DNA from: an uncultured Aquimarina sp. | GTDB taxonomy: Bacteria; Bacteroidota; Bacteroidia; Flavobacteriales; Flavobacteriaceae | Direction: 5' to 3' | Assembly (NCBI GenBank): GCA_947489685.1 | Contig: CANLEM010000001.1 | Span: forward strand, 1,010,339 to 1,074,338 | Length of the DNA stretch: 64,000 nt | In this document: positions 53,277-63,394 of the stretch, piece by piece | Layout of the letters: each line of letters starts with the position of its first letter | Numbering within the stretch: the first letter of the stretch is position 1 | Notes under the pieces: generated by a model | What the model was told of the DNA's origin: nothing | The model's input: only the letters and a program-made list of their open reading frames with translations | The model's database searches: none | Made by a program: the position numbers and the translations under genes

Positions 53277-53744
53277 TTAGCGATAAAAAAGTTGTGTATA
53301 ATAGTAATTTCCGTTCTCATCTTTTAGAGCGGCTATACCCGTATAGGTATAATTACCTTCAATATTATTTCTATGGCCTTGACTATTAATCCAGCCTTCT
53401 ACAACACTTGCGGCATCGGGATAAAAACTTGCAACATTTTCTGCAGAGCCTGTGGCATTTTCTTGATCTCTTAGAATATCTCCTCTTCCAGAAAAGTTAT
53501 CATGACTAATTTCTCCTTGAGAAATCATGTATTGTGTATGCTCTACTGCAAGTCGTTCTGCAGTTGAATTTTTTTCAAGCGGGGTTAAACCTTCTCCTTG
53601 TCGGTGTGCATTAATCAAATTTAATATTTGATCCGTAATGGTTAAATCGTTTTCTGACGCAACAGGATCTTCGTCTTCAGAACATGAAAAAGCGCTTATA
53701 AGTACTACAAAAGCGCAGAAGTAGTTGATAAAATTAGTTTTCAT
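53277..53744 (-). CDS. CAP-domain (SCP/PR-1-like) lipoprotein
   Basis: The 155-residue protein is a lipoprotein (VLISAFSCSEDED, Cys21) with one CAP domain: LNLINAHRQGEGLTPLEKN, LAVEHTQYMISQGEISHDNF, AENVASFYPDAASVVEGWIN and SQGHRNNIEGNYTYTGIAAL. The two histidines (EHTQY/SHDNF and GHRNN) match the CAP cavity. Bacterial CAP proteins bind lipids or peptidoglycan parts, but the function is uncertain. The M15 peptidase gene lies upstream on the same strand. Confidence 0.93.
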   Translation of the reverse strand: MKTNFINYFCAFVVLISAFSCSEDEDPVASENDLTITDQILNLINAHRQGEGLTPLEKNSTAERLAVEHTQYMISQGEISHDNFSGRGDILRDQENATGSAENVASFYPDAASVVEGWINSQGHRNNIEGNYTYTGIAALKDENGNYYYTQLFYR

Positions 53745-53798
53745 TAGTATGGGGTCTTTAAAATAAATAACTAAAATAGTATAATTTTAGTATATAAA

Positions 53799-54524
53799 TT
53801 ACAATAATTGAGGATTGATATCAGATATATTTTCTTTAATATACTGATTAATAAAGGTTTCTGTGAAGAATTCACTTCCTAATAATTTTATTTTTTTTAG
53901 CTCTACAGCAATATCTAATTTGTGATATTCTTTAAGCATAGGAATAGAAAGTGGTGCATAAGAATAATGCCAAGGTTCGTATTTAAATCCTTTTCTGTCG
54001 ATTTTATCAGTATAAACTAAATAGAATCCAAAAGAATTAGCATGTTTGTCCATCCATTCTTTGAATTTGCAAAAAGGACCTTCACCTTCAAAATTCTCGG
54101 CCAATAATAAACCTTTAGGTTGATGGGCGTTTCCGTCTACAATATCAAGATCTGTTCCCCAATGATGCCTTGATGTACCCGGAATTGTAGAGTATTCTAT
54201 AATTTTTTTTATTGCTTGGATTGGTGATAGACCTTCATTTGTGAACTTCTTATACTTACGTTCCCAGATCCTATTTTGATGCGCATAATTTCTATAACTA
54301 GAAACTACTTTAATCTTGAAACCGCTTTTTGCAGCGGCAAGTTTCATTTTTACAAAAGCTTCATAAGCTTCTTTTCGGAGTTGGTAACCCTCGCCAAAGA
54401 GCGAAGGGTTACTTTTACCCATAAGATCATCTTTAGATATTTCCATTTGAAATATAGTATAAGAAGACAATGATAACCCAAGTATAGTAAGTGAATTTAA
54501 CTTTATAAAATCTCGTCTTATCAT
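53799..54524 (-). CDS. M15-family D-alanyl-D-alanine carboxypeptidase with Tat signal
   Basis: The 241-residue protein resembles VanY/LdcB carboxypeptidases that trim peptidoglycan stem peptides. Motifs are VVSSYRNYAHQNRIWERKY, GTSRHHWGTDLDIVDG (His and Asp zinc ligands) and EPWHYSYAP (third ligand). The N-terminus MIRRDFIKLNSLTILGLSLS fits a twin-arginine signal (RRxFIK), so it may be exported folded with its zinc. It is in line with clpP upstream (40-nt gap) and CAP downstream. Confidence 0.92.
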   Translation of the reverse strand: MIRRDFIKLNSLTILGLSLSSYTIFQMEISKDDLMGKSNPSLFGEGYQLRKEAYEAFVKMKLAAAKSGFKIKVVSSYRNYAHQNRIWERKYKKFTNEGLSPIQAIKKIIEYSTIPGTSRHHWGTDLDIVDGNAHQPKGLLLAENFEGEGPFCKFKEWMDKHANSFGFYLVYTDKIDRKGFKYEPWHYSYAPLSIPMLKEYHKLDIAVELKKIKLLGSEFFTETFINQYIKENISDINPQLL

Positions 54525-54564
54525 AAAATCTTGTAACTGTATTTATAAATAGTATTTTATAAAA

Positions 54565-55113
54565 TTATTCCTGAATTCCATCAACGATACCATAATCCAG
54601 AGATTCTTGAGCATCCATCCAATAATCACGATTAAAATCTTTTAATACTTTTTCTACATCTTGTCCGCAATTATCTGCAAGGATTTGTGCGCTTAATTCT
54701 TTGGTTTTAAGTATTTCGGCCGCTTGTATTTCTATATTCGAAGCTTGACCTCTGGCACCACCACTTGGTTGATGGATCATCACTTTGGCATTTGGTTGTA
54801 TAAACCTGCGTCCTTTTTCACCAACACTTAAGAGAATTGATCCCATTGATGCGGCTAAGCCTGTGCAAATTGTAGAAACTGGACTTTTTAAACTTTTGAT
54901 CGTATCGTACATCGCAAATCCTGAAGTAACATACCCACCAGGACTGTTGATATATAGTTTAATTTCATCATTACTAATCATATCCAAATACATTAATCTA
55001 TCGATTACATGTTTGGCAGATTTATCATCTACCTGACCCCATAAAAAAACACTACGTTCTTCTAAAAACTTTCTATCTAGTATATCTTGGATTTTTCCTG
55101 ATTTTTCTTTCAT
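54565..55113 (-). CDS. clpP: ClpP-family serine protease, likely second ClpP paralogue
   Basis: The 182-residue protein has the full catalytic triad: Ser89 (GLAASMGSILL), His114 (VMIHQPSGGA) and Asp163 (FNRDYWM). The head-domain pattern LYINSPGGYVTSGFAMYD and GIVDGIQE end are normal. It is shorter at the N-terminus than housekeeping flavobacterial ClpP and is not next to tig or clpX, so it may be a second paralogue. It would need a Clp ATPase as partner. M15 follows downstream. Confidence 0.9.
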   Translation of the reverse strand: MKEKSGKIQDILDRKFLEERSVFLWGQVDDKSAKHVIDRLMYLDMISNDEIKLYINSPGGYVTSGFAMYDTIKSLKSPVSTICTGLAASMGSILLSVGEKGRRFIQPNAKVMIHQPSGGARGQASNIEIQAAEILKTKELSAQILADNCGQDVEKVLKDFNRDYWMDAQESLDYGIVDGIQE

Positions 55114-55168
55114 TCTAAAGGTTTTATTTTTTTAAGAATTTTTTACATCTTTGAGATAAATGTATAAT

Positions 55169-55176
55169 TATTTTTG
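55169..55176 (+). promoter_or_regulatory. Candidate -7 box of GNAT gene (TATTTTTG)
   Basis: TATTTTTG fits TAnnTTTG, 16 nt before the start codon at 55192. A TTTG lies at 55150-55153 but with only 15 nt spacing. Confidence 0.4.
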
Positions 55177-55191
55177 CAAAAAAGCATCATT

Positions 55192-55617
55192 ATGGATTTG
55201 GCATTTCGCAAAATTTTAAAGCAGGATTTTCCCGAAGTTCTGCCTTTGATTCAAAAATTAATGAACAATCAGTTTTCTAACCAGGTTTTAATTGAACGTT
55301 TTGGTGAAATGTTTGATCAAAATTATGAATGTTGGGGAGTATATTTGGACGAACAACAAATAGGAATTTTCGGATTGTGGTTTATGACCAGACATTATGC
55401 GGGTCGTTCGTGCGAGCCGGATCATGTGTACATCGATGATGGATACCGAGGTAAGGGAATAGGGAAGAAGGTGTTTGCCTGGATTTATGAATATGCCAAA
55501 AGCAAAGGTTGTGTAATGTCCGAATTAAATAGCTATGTGGTGAATTACCCATCTCATAAATTTTATTTAAATGAAGGTTACCAGATATGGGCGCATCACT
55601 TTGTAAAAAGATTATAA
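55192..55617 (+). CDS. GNAT-family N-acetyltransferase
   Basis: Started at MDLAFRKILKQDFPEVLPLI, it has 141 residues; an earlier in-frame ATG overlaps the promoter and is rejected. The acetyl-CoA loop is VYIDDGYRGKGIGKKVFAWI, and YEYAKSKGCVMSELNSYVVN and SHKFYLNEGYQIWAHHFVKR fit the C-terminal GNAT pattern. The substrate is unknown. Its 3' end overlaps the convergent surface-protein gene by 6 nt. Confidence 0.9.
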   Translation: MDLAFRKILKQDFPEVLPLIQKLMNNQFSNQVLIERFGEMFDQNYECWGVYLDEQQIGIFGLWFMTRHYAGRSCEPDHVYIDDGYRGKGIGKKVFAWIYEYAKSKGCVMSELNSYVVNYPSHKFYLNEGYQIWAHHFVKRL

Positions 55618-57078
55618 TTTATAAAAGGTTATACAACTACATGCAGTTCCGGTTCCTGGAGGTGAAGGAGCGCCACCTGATCCCAAAATTTGTGTAGTTT
55701 GAAAAGCCCCTAATTGTACTGTGCTGGAAAACAGGTAGTTGTATGTGTTATTTCCGTTATTTGTAATATTTACAGTATGGTTTCCCAAATTAAGTCCAGG
55801 TATACTGGCATAAGGGACATTTACAATATATATTTCATATGAAAAAGGAATAGCCGTTGTATTCTGCACCTGTAGTTGATATGGGTTGCCAGGACCAAAT
55901 TGCCCGTCAGCAAAAAAACTAACTGTTAAATCATTTGTTAATGTACCGGTAGGTGTTCCTGACAATGTGTTACCAGGAGATACTCTATAAGTAATTCTTC
56001 TATTGGTTATTAATCTACAACTTTGTGTAGTTAATATCACTTCAGTCCTTGTAGTACTTAAACAACCGGCAATCGTATTCCTTGTTTCTGCATAGTAGCT
56101 CCCAGAAATAGTAGGAGTATAACTCGTGCTATTTGCCAATAATAATGTGCCACCTGATACTGCATCATACCAATCTATGGTTTCTCCGGTATTTACACTT
56201 GCTGTTAATGCGGGGATGGTTCCTCCTATACAACCAATTTGATTTCCATTGCTGGTAGGCGGATTTGGAGATGCAATTACGATAACATCTACAGAATTTG
56301 TGTTAGAGTTACCGTCATTAGAAATAGTAACCGTATACGTGTAAGTTCCGGCGATTAGTCCTATTATAGTAGGGTTTTCTATAGTAGAATTAAAAGTATA
56401 ACCGCCAGAACCCGTTCCAACCCAAGAAAAAGTAGTAGGTTGACTTGGATTAGTAAATCCGGAAGCTCCAGCTAATAAATTTAACGTAAGTCCCACGCAA
56501 ATGGGAGCGTTAGAAGTAGGCGTAACACTTATACTACCTCCTGCATTATTTATATCTTCAAACGAAATACCTGTACCAGCTTGTCCGTTACAAGCAGAGT
56601 ATCTTGCAGTACCGATATCTATTCTTTTAGAACCATTACAAGGTCCACTCGCAAGTAATCCACCACCAGATTCGATAGTTATTGCTCCTCCTGCGGGAAT
56701 AGAAAATGTAACATTAGCTGTCCACCTCATAAAACCATCACTTTGCATCGCAATGTTTAATGTGTTTAAACTAGAAGTGCCTGCTATATCCAGATAATCT
56801 GGAGTCCCATTGCTATCTCCAATTGTAAGAGAATTAAAATTATTGGGGATATTAGAATTAAGGGTAACCGTTACATTACCGATAATAGATACATCATTAG
56901 TACCAACAACTTGTCCTGGATAGTTGATAGCTGCAACCCAAGCCGTACCATTATATATTTCCCAAATTGATATATTTGTCCAATTACCCGAACCGATGGT
57001 TCTATAATCATTAACAGATTGAGAGATTACCACAGAACCTATTAAACATAAAAATAAAGTAAGGGTATATTTGGACAT
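55612..57078 (-). CDS. Secreted surface protein with Ig-like/PKD-type repeats
   Basis: The 488-residue protein has a signal peptide (MSKYTLTLFLCLIGSVVISQ). The N-terminal half has a beta-helix-like layer (DYRTIGSGNWTNISIWEIYN, as in flavobacterial G8/adhesion modules). The middle has an Ig-like unit with SNAPICVGLTLNLLAGASG and TISNDGNSNTNSVDVIVIAS, then GCIGGTIPALTASVNTGETI and YDAVSGGTLLLANSTSYTPT, typical of Ig-like folds in T9SS cargo. Near residue 355 is [10 protein letters not shown], also found at the end of the 768-residue neighbour. No standard type-A or type-B sorting domain is visible at the end. It is last in a run of surface-protein genes. Confidence 0.85.
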   Translation of the reverse strand: MSKYTLTLFLCLIGSVVISQSVNDYRTIGSGNWTNISIWEIYNGTAWVAAINYPGQVVGTNDVSIIGNVTVTLNSNIPNNFNSLTIGDSNGTPDYLDIAGTSSLNTLNIAMQSDGFMRWTANVTFSIPAGGAITIESGGGLLASGPCNGSKRIDIGTARYSACNGQAGTGISFEDINNAGGSISVTPTSNAPICVGLTLNLLAGASGFTNPSQPTTFSWVGTGSGGYTFNSTIENPTIIGLIAGTYTYTVTISNDGNSNTNSVDVIVIASPNPPTSNGNQIGCIGGTIPALTASVNTGETIDWYDAVSGGTLLLANSTSYTPTISGSYYAETRNTIAGCLSTTRTEVILTTQSCRLITNRRITYRVSPGNTLSGTPTGTLTNDLTVSFFADGQFGPGNPYQLQVQNTTAIPFSYEIYIVNVPYASIPGLNLGNHTVNITNNGNNTYNYLFSSTVQLGAFQTTQILGSGGAPSPPGTGTACSCITFYKL

Positions 57079-57081
57079 AAA

Positions 57082-58674
57082 TTAATCTAATTTTTTAATA
57101 ACCAAATTAGTTCCGTCTACTACTGTATTTGCTGTACCGCTAGTTGTTCCAGTTCTATTAGAGCCTAATAGTAATTCATCTCCATCACTTAAAGATATTA
57201 TAATACTCTTTGAAGCCGTATAATCATCTCCATTATTATCTAAGGTTATATATGTTGAAGATCCATCAATTTCTGTTAGATTTAGAAAGATAATGGTTTC
57301 TACAGTACTGTTATTATTATTTCCGGCATTAGAAGCAAAAGTTACAGAATATCCAATTTCATAAATACCATCCTCGGGTATAGTTACCGTATCATTGTTT
57401 AAAACGAACCCGCTTTGATTTGTACGTTGTGTATCTAGATTTAGAATGTTGTAAACGTTAAAACCTTCATTTGCCGCAGTTCCTCCGGCATTATCATAAG
57501 CTTCAAAAACTCTAACATTGGGCGCATTATAAAAAGCACCTCCGTCTGTTCCTGCTGTAATATCATTATTAGCATCTGCACTCACAACAGTAACACTACC
57601 AGAACCACCATTGTTATTTATTTGTTGCCAATTGGTGCCATCACTTTTTACCCACAATATTGATTCGCTTGTAATTGTAGTTTGGTTTGTGTTAGTAAGA
57701 TCTACATAAGTGCTTATTGTTCTATTTGCATTGGTTCCGTTTTTAATCAAATACATTCTTCCTTCACGAGTATTAGCGGCAGGAAGAGTGATGTCATGTG
57801 CACCAGTAATTACGATAGTATTGTGTTCTTCGGTAAGGGTAAGATTACCTGTAGTACTTAGTATTGAGGTCGAAAAAGATCCTTCTAATTGTAAGGTCGA
57901 ATTTGCAATAGCAAACCCAGCCGACGAATCATCATAATCAGCATCTATAGGTACTTCTTGCGGATTTAAATTAATACCAAACCTAGTTGTAGCATCTGCT
58001 GTATTATTACTTCCTTGTACTCTAAAAAATTCTCGATTAAACTGCCCCCTTCTAAAATCGTATCGTTTAAATACAATGGGTTCTGCACCATCATCTCCAA
58101 TAATAAATTCTAACCTTCCGTCATTTGCTGGTCCTGCAGAGCCTATTTCGAACAAATCTGTTCCTCCGGTACTTCCTTTTAATCTAAAACTTCCGTTTGT
58201 GGTCGAAAAAAAAAGGGGTTTATAAAGTCCTGCTCCTGCTGCAGCAAATTGTAAGGCAGAAACGTTTCCATCTCCATTAACAAAGACTAGAGGTTGGTCA
58301 TCATCAGTATAATCAGGAATAGCTTGAGTTAATCCTAGTGTTTGTCTACGTCCAAATTGTAGTAGAGGTAGGTTATTGGACCGTATTTCCATGGCAATAT
58401 CATCAATATGCCCCAAAAAGGAAGTAGTAGGCAAGCCTGTGTTACCATCTACTAACCAATTGTCATTAGATGTGGATACCCAATTGGTACCATTGTATAC
58501 AAATATCTTAGCCTCTTCTAAATTATATAAAATAGACCCAGTAGCGGCCGCTGTTACCCCATTCATTTCGACATTGGTTGCGGCAGTAGGTAAACCCATT
58601 ACCGAAAATTCATCAATTTGAGAAAAAATCGAATGAGTTGTTAGTAGTAATAATAGAAGTAATAGTTTTTTCAT
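57082..58674 (-). CDS. Secreted tail-fibre-like protein with C1q/TNF-like C-terminal domain
   Basis: The 530-residue protein has a signal peptide (MKKLLLLLLLLTTHSIFSQ). Next comes a module (residues 25-75, MGLPTAATNVEMNGVTAAAT, SILYNLEEAKIFVYNGTNWV) also present in the neighbour at 62354-63319. The centre recalls phage tail-fibre beta domains (LTEEHNTIVITGAHDITLPA, MYLIKNGTNANRTI). The end (about 400-530; TIPEDGIYEIGYSVTFASNA, ISLSDGDELLLGSN, LVIKKLD) has the pattern of C1q/TNF-like jellyrolls that trimerise. It is probably a trimeric surface or fibre protein. The next gene starts 3 nt after its stop. Confidence 0.83.
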   Translation of the reverse strand: MKKLLLLLLLLTTHSIFSQIDEFSVMGLPTAATNVEMNGVTAAATGSILYNLEEAKIFVYNGTNWVSTSNDNWLVDGNTGLPTTSFLGHIDDIAMEIRSNNLPLLQFGRRQTLGLTQAIPDYTDDDQPLVFVNGDGNVSALQFAAAGAGLYKPLFFSTTNGSFRLKGSTGGTDLFEIGSAGPANDGRLEFIIGDDGAEPIVFKRYDFRRGQFNREFFRVQGSNNTADATTRFGINLNPQEVPIDADYDDSSAGFAIANSTLQLEGSFSTSILSTTGNLTLTEEHNTIVITGAHDITLPAANTREGRMYLIKNGTNANRTISTYVDLTNTNQTTITSESILWVKSDGTNWQQINNNGGSGSVTVVSADANNDITAGTDGGAFYNAPNVRVFEAYDNAGGTAANEGFNVYNILNLDTQRTNQSGFVLNNDTVTIPEDGIYEIGYSVTFASNAGNNNNSTVETIIFLNLTEIDGSSTYITLDNNGDDYTASKSIIISLSDGDELLLGSNRTGTTSGTANTVVDGTNLVIKKLD

Positions 58675-58886
58675 TTTAATGATTTAGGGCTTTAATAGCA
58701 TACAAATACCATTTGTTCATTATTAAAAATGATGAAAAGGTTTAGTAAAATATAATATACTACTTTTTACGTAAAACTTGGTTATAAAAATGGGGCGCAA
58801 CTGTTTATAATTCCAAATATAAGATTTATTGGAATAAAATTATATGAGGTAAACCGTATATGGAAATAACAATTGTAGAAATTATA
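58675..58886. other. Gap in the surface-protein gene run
   Basis: The only gap over 100 nt in the run. It is AT-rich. I see no terminator and no exact TAnnTTTG box, but a new promoter for the two downstream genes could lie here. Confidence 0.4.
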
Positions 58887-60041
58887 TCACCTGTTAATAT
58901 ACAGGTATCCAGCTCTATCTTTTTGGCCTTCTATTTTTAATACATAATAATAGGTACCTACCGGTAATTCTTCATCTTTGGCTATGGTAGCTCTACCTTC
59001 AGAAATTCCTCCCCAAGAATTATCATATCCCTTTTTGTTGTATACTTCAACACCCCATCTATTAAAAATAGATAGTTCATTGTTTGGAAATTGAGCAATA
59101 CCCTGAATGATAAAGGTGTCATTACGTCCATCTCCATTAGGTGAAACCGCAGTAAATATAGTAAGTTCACCGTCTATGATGATATCCGAAGTACCAAAGG
59201 TAAGCACAACATAATCATCTGGTATAAAAGGTTCTGAAGTGATTTCACCATTATTCAAATCTCCTGAAAATGCGGTATTCCCAAGATTAATCCATTCATT
59301 GCTATTTTCGTCCCAACCTACAACTCGCAAGTCATTAAGATCATCAACCAAAGTGGGTATGTTACTATTGTCATCCCATGTAAGTGTTACTCGGGTTTCT
59401 GTATCACCATTAAGATCCCAAAACTCAAATGTACTAACACCAAATAAAAGATTTTCAAAACTGGAGGTATTAAAAATTTCAGGGAAAAAATTTGGAGCAT
59501 TAGGATCTTCGAAAAAATAAGCACCTCTTGCAGTATTAATTCCTGCTTGATTTTCAATCCTCATTGGTCGTAATCTAAAATCATCACCGATAGGGAAAGT
59601 AAAATCTAATAACCCTGTCGTAGAGGCGTATCCATCTACATAACGATCGTCATTTTCTCCTAAGAATGGAGCATCATTTATATAATCTAAAGAAACATTT
59701 ATACGATCTCTTGGAGTTTGTACTCTACCGGTAATAAATTCCTGAAAATTTGTAACACCAGCGGCAACTTCCAAAAATAAATCCCCAGATACATCGATTA
59801 ACATGTCATAGAACAAAGGACGATTACTCCCAGATATGGTTAGCGGCCCTCTTTGATTATAAAAGCCCACTTGTCCACCATTTTCATCAAAATTTCCATC
59901 GTTAATTAGGTCAATATGAAATCCTACTTCGGCATCAGTATGTGTTCTAAGATTACCAAAATTTGAGAATGCCGTTTGCGCATGGACACTTATGATGCCT
60001 AGAAATAATAAAAAACTATATGTAATTAATCGTTTTTTCAT
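58887..60041 (-). CDS. Secreted protein with type-B T9SS (gliding motility-associated) sorting domain
   Basis: The 384-residue protein has a signal peptide ending at VHAQ. A beta-rich N-terminal part (35-285) is followed by a C-terminal domain with [60 protein letters not shown] and GYLYINR. This is the type-B sorting domain recognised by the type IX secretion system, so the protein is expected to be exported and attached or released at the cell surface. It starts 1 nt after the upstream gene. Confidence 0.94.
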   Translation of the reverse strand: MKKRLITYSFLLFLGIISVHAQTAFSNFGNLRTHTDAEVGFHIDLINDGNFDENGGQVGFYNQRGPLTISGSNRPLFYDMLIDVSGDLFLEVAAGVTNFQEFITGRVQTPRDRINVSLDYINDAPFLGENDDRYVDGYASTTGLLDFTFPIGDDFRLRPMRIENQAGINTARGAYFFEDPNAPNFFPEIFNTSSFENLLFGVSTFEFWDLNGDTETRVTLTWDDNSNIPTLVDDLNDLRVVGWDENSNEWINLGNTAFSGDLNNGEITSEPFIPDDYVVLTFGTSDIIIDGELTIFTAVSPNGDGRNDTFIIQGIAQFPNNELSIFNRWGVEVYNKKGYDNSWGGISEGRATIAKDEELPVGTYYYVLKIEGQKDRAGYLYINR

Positions 60042-60042
60042 A

Positions 60043-62349
60043 TTAATTTCTATTTACTCTATAGGTAATTCTTCGATTTGTGATTACAGTATTTATAATT
60101 ACATTAAGTGTGCCAGTTGTTGTTCCTGCTAGAGGGATATTTTGATCATTCGTAATATCGGTAGAAGTCAAGGAGTTTACTAAACTCCCGGCTTGCGTTC
60201 CAATTACATCAAAGGTAAAAGTACAATTATTTCCTGCAGATAAGTTAACCCCTGTAATTGTAAAATTGTTAGCTCCAGAAACTGCAGTAATGGTTCCTCC
60301 GCAAGAAGAAGAAGCGTTGGGTGTAGTTGATATATTCATACCCGTTGGTAGATTATCTACTAGTGACAGGTTTGTGAGATCTACACCGTCAGATGGGTTG
60401 TTTAATTGTATAGTTACAGTAGATTCTTCTCCATAACTAATTTGGGCTGGGCTAAAAACTTTACTAGCAACAGTAGGAAAAGCTACTTGAGTAGAGTTTG
60501 CAAATACTCCACCCCAAATACCTTCATTAAGACTACCTAAATCTATTGTAGCTGTTGTTGCATTATTAGGGATTAATCCACTAGAGTCAAAAATATCGAT
60601 ATCTAAACCCCAATTATAACTTTGATTAGGATTTCTAGTTCCGGTATCTACCCCAAAAGTAGAGATAGTACTGTTTAATGTATTGTTGGCCGGGTTTAAC
60701 CCGTTAGAAAGAGGCGTTCCGTTAACCGCTACAAAATCTCCAATAAAAGCGGCGCCAGCTTCGCCATCCATACCAAAATATCCTGTTTTAGTATCAAAAG
60801 CACCACTAGAAGGTGTAAGTAAGCCAGTAAGTGTAAAAGAATCATTGGCACCAAAACCAAAGAAATCAAATCCATCCCATATATTTACACTTCTAGTAAT
60901 ATCCGAAGGATCTTCGAATATAATGACCATAGTCCATCCACCAAATGGTCCGGTAAAAGCACTACCTGTGGTTAAAGCAATATCAGCTACAGTATACGTT
61001 CCAGATCCTGCACCTTGTACCAAGGTAGTTACATCTGCGTAGGATTGAAAAACAGCCCATCCAGCAAATGATGAATTTTCATGATTGCTTATATTAGCAT
61101 TGACCGTATTGTAAGTTCCAGATCCAGGGACTCTTAGTCTTACCTGATCAGTACTAAGTACCGAGGGATCGGGATTATTAATTCCTCCAAAAGAAGAACT
61201 GTAGGTTCCTCCCCAGTATAAACCTGCCCATGCAACTGTAGCGCCAGCAGGTAAAGTTAAATCAGAACTGCTTGAGTTAACCGTGGTCCCATCAATAGAT
61301 GCATATCCCATTACTACAGGTGGATTATTGGCAACGGGAGCTGCACAATTTGCTGTACAGGTGAGATTTGTATTACCAATCATATCAAAATTACCCCTTA
61401 GATTTATGGCAAAACGTTCCTCATATGGTCGGGGATTATCAGTTTCATTGTCAATAATTGTTATAGTTGCTTGATCTGTTATGTTTACAGCTGGGTCACT
61501 GGAATTTGTAAAACCAATAGAAAATATTTCATCAATTTCAACATCACCATCATCTACTATTGCGATATCTATAGTATCAGAATCACCTGCCGTACCTGAA
61601 AAAGAAAGACTACCAGATACTACATTGAAATCACTGCCAGAAAATGCAGTACCATTAATTGTATTTACATCGACCGTAAATGGTCCAGAAGCATTGGTTC
61701 CTGTATGGTCTACTGTTAGACTAACTGTCCCGGCAGTTTCATTAAAAGTAGCATCAGCAATTGATAAAGAAGCACCAAAGGTTCCAGAAATTACTAAATT
61801 GTCAATAACAGCAAATTCTCCTCCTTCAAAAGTTTGATTTCCTCCTATTACCTGAAGGCGAAATACTGTATTAGCTGAAATAAAAGCAGATATATCTTGA
61901 GTGAAAGTACCATTGTTTGTATTTACAATGGTCCCAGCACCAATTTGAGTGAAAGTAGTACCATTATTATTTGACATAAAAATTCCTAATTCCTCTTGTA
62001 CCCCTCCACCAAAAGTATCCAATCCATTAGCTACCCAATCAAAACTTATGGTTGCTGAAGAAGCTCCACTTAGATTTACGGTACGATTAATGCCATGTCC
62101 TGCACCACCAACAAATGCCAAAACATTGGTATTACCGCTTACTGTTCCCAGAAATATAAAAGCATTTCCGGTTGTAGGGGAACCATCATCATTGGTTTCG
62201 ATCCAGTTTGTTGACCAAGTTCCGGTACCGTCGTTTCTGTTATAGGCTTGAGTTGTAAAATTATCGGCAAAAGTGGTTTGTGCTGATACTTGTGTTAGTG
62301 TAACCAGTATGAAGGATGATAAAAAAAGTATGTAATTAAGTGCTTTCAT
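60043..62349 (-). CDS. Large secreted protein with Calx-beta and DUF11-type domains
   Basis: The 768-residue protein has a signal peptide ([11 protein letters not shown]). Residues 28-190 look like a jellyroll ([40 protein letters not shown]). Residues 195-305 form a Calx-beta domain ([40 protein letters not shown]). Residues 310-640 form an adhesion-like domain ([35 protein letters not shown]). Residues 645-745 form a DUF11-like domain ([20 protein letters not shown]). The end is [14 protein letters not shown] large adhesin or matrix protein is likely. It follows 62354-63319 after 4 nt. Confidence 0.86.
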   Translation of the reverse strand: MKALNYILFLSSFILVTLTQVSAQTTFADNFTTQAYNRNDGTGTWSTNWIETNDDGSPTTGNAFIFLGTVSGNTNVLAFVGGAGHGINRTVNLSGASSATISFDWVANGLDTFGGGVQEELGIFMSNNNGTTFTQIGAGTIVNTNNGTFTQDISAFISANTVFRLQVIGGNQTFEGGEFAVIDNLVISGTFGASLSIADATFNETAGTVSLTVDHTGTNASGPFTVDVNTINGTAFSGSDFNVVSGSLSFSGTAGDSDTIDIAIVDDGDVEIDEIFSIGFTNSSDPAVNITDQATITIIDNETDNPRPYEERFAINLRGNFDMIGNTNLTCTANCAAPVANNPPVVMGYASIDGTTVNSSSSDLTLPAGATVAWAGLYWGGTYSSSFGGINNPDPSVLSTDQVRLRVPGSGTYNTVNANISNHENSSFAGWAVFQSYADVTTLVQGAGSGTYTVADIALTTGSAFTGPFGGWTMVIIFEDPSDITRSVNIWDGFDFFGFGANDSFTLTGLLTPSSGAFDTKTGYFGMDGEAGAAFIGDFVAVNGTPLSNGLNPANNTLNSTISTFGVDTGTRNPNQSYNWGLDIDIFDSSGLIPNNATTATIDLGSLNEGIWGGVFANSTQVAFPTVASKVFSPAQISYGEESTVTIQLNNPSDGVDLTNLSLVDNLPTGMNISTTPNASSSCGGTITAVSGANNFTITGVNLSAGNNCTFTFDVIGTQAGSLVNSLTSTDITNDQNIPLAGTTTGTLNVIINTVITNRRITYRVNRN

Positions 62350-62353
62350 ATAA

Positions 62354-63319
62354 TTACCTTACTACAAAAACTACGTTAATTAATGAATTAAAATCAAGCG
62401 GTGTACCTATAATATCATAGGTCATAACGCCATTAGCATCAATAGCCACATTGGCAAAAACTGCGGGATCAAAAAATGTCACATAGTAGTACAATTCGGT
62501 GGCTAAATAAGTTGGTAACGTCCCGGGAGCACCTGCACTTGATGCGGATGTAGCTGCATTGGCTAAAGTAAATTGATCCAAATATTGCTGATATAAATTT
62601 ACACTTTCATCTCCAGGGGCCGCAGGATTAGCAGAAACTGTACTTGCATCTATAGCAATAGAGGGGGGGTAAAATATTCGTGAAGATGAAACTGTATTTA
62701 CCTCTACAACACCTCCATCTGCCTCAACACCTAAAAGTTTTACTGCTGTAGAAGTACCTTCAAAATTAATGGGAGTTTCCCCATATTCCGAAAGTTCAAT
62801 TTGATTGTCGTTTTGTAATGCTAATGTTTTAGTAAGATTCCCCGCATTTCCATCATTTCCTCCGGTATAAAAATCTAGACCGTTAGAATTTCCACTAGAA
62901 CCAGAACCCATAACTATGGTTGCCGGATAGGCATTTCCCGAATTCCTAAAGGCAATCCCTACCGAATTGGCATTATTAGTTCTCCTCAATGTTAATGTAG
63001 TTCGGCTATCGACACTAGTGTCAAAGTTTAATTGATTTGCGGCCATATCTACGGTTCGCTCTCCACTTAATGCTCCATCGGTATTATAAATATTTTCACC
63101 GCTAACAACTTGCCATCCTGAACTGGTAAAACGATAAATTTGGTCATCGGCCAAATTGTAAACAACAGAGCCAATTTGCGGAGTTAGAATAGCATTGATT
63201 TCTGTTAAATCAGTGGCATTAGGCAAACCTATCAATGCATTTGCGTCATTAGGACCTATTTGAGAATAAGTAGCATTCATCAATACTATAAATAATATGT
63301 ATAGAGGTAATTTTTTCAT
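62354..63319 (-). CDS. Secreted protein sharing an N-terminal module with the 530-aa neighbour
   Basis: The 321-residue protein has a signal peptide (MKKLPLYILFIVLMNATYSQ). Then comes a module ALIGLPNATDLTEINAILTP, IGSVVYNLADDQIYRFTSSG and WQV, which is the counterpart of the first 75 residues of the protein at 57082-58674. The middle resembles tail-fibre beta repeats (TLRRTNNANSVGIAFRNSGN). The C-terminal part (VEVNTVSSSRIFYPPSIAID onward) has no known motif. It lies between the collagen-like gene and the 768-residue gene on the same strand. Confidence 0.8.
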   Translation of the reverse strand: MKKLPLYILFIVLMNATYSQIGPNDANALIGLPNATDLTEINAILTPQIGSVVYNLADDQIYRFTSSGWQVVSGENIYNTDGALSGERTVDMAANQLNFDTSVDSRTTLTLRRTNNANSVGIAFRNSGNAYPATIVMGSGSSGNSNGLDFYTGGNDGNAGNLTKTLALQNDNQIELSEYGETPINFEGTSTAVKLLGVEADGGVVEVNTVSSSRIFYPPSIAIDASTVSANPAAPGDESVNLYQQYLDQFTLANAATSASSAGAPGTLPTYLATELYYYVTFFDPAVFANVAIDANGVMTYDIIGTPLDFNSLINVVFVVR

Positions 63320-63394
63320 TTTTTGATGTTATTTACCTTGATTTATCATTTTTATGTTTTTCTTCAATAGAAAAATGTAATGCATTACTATTGA

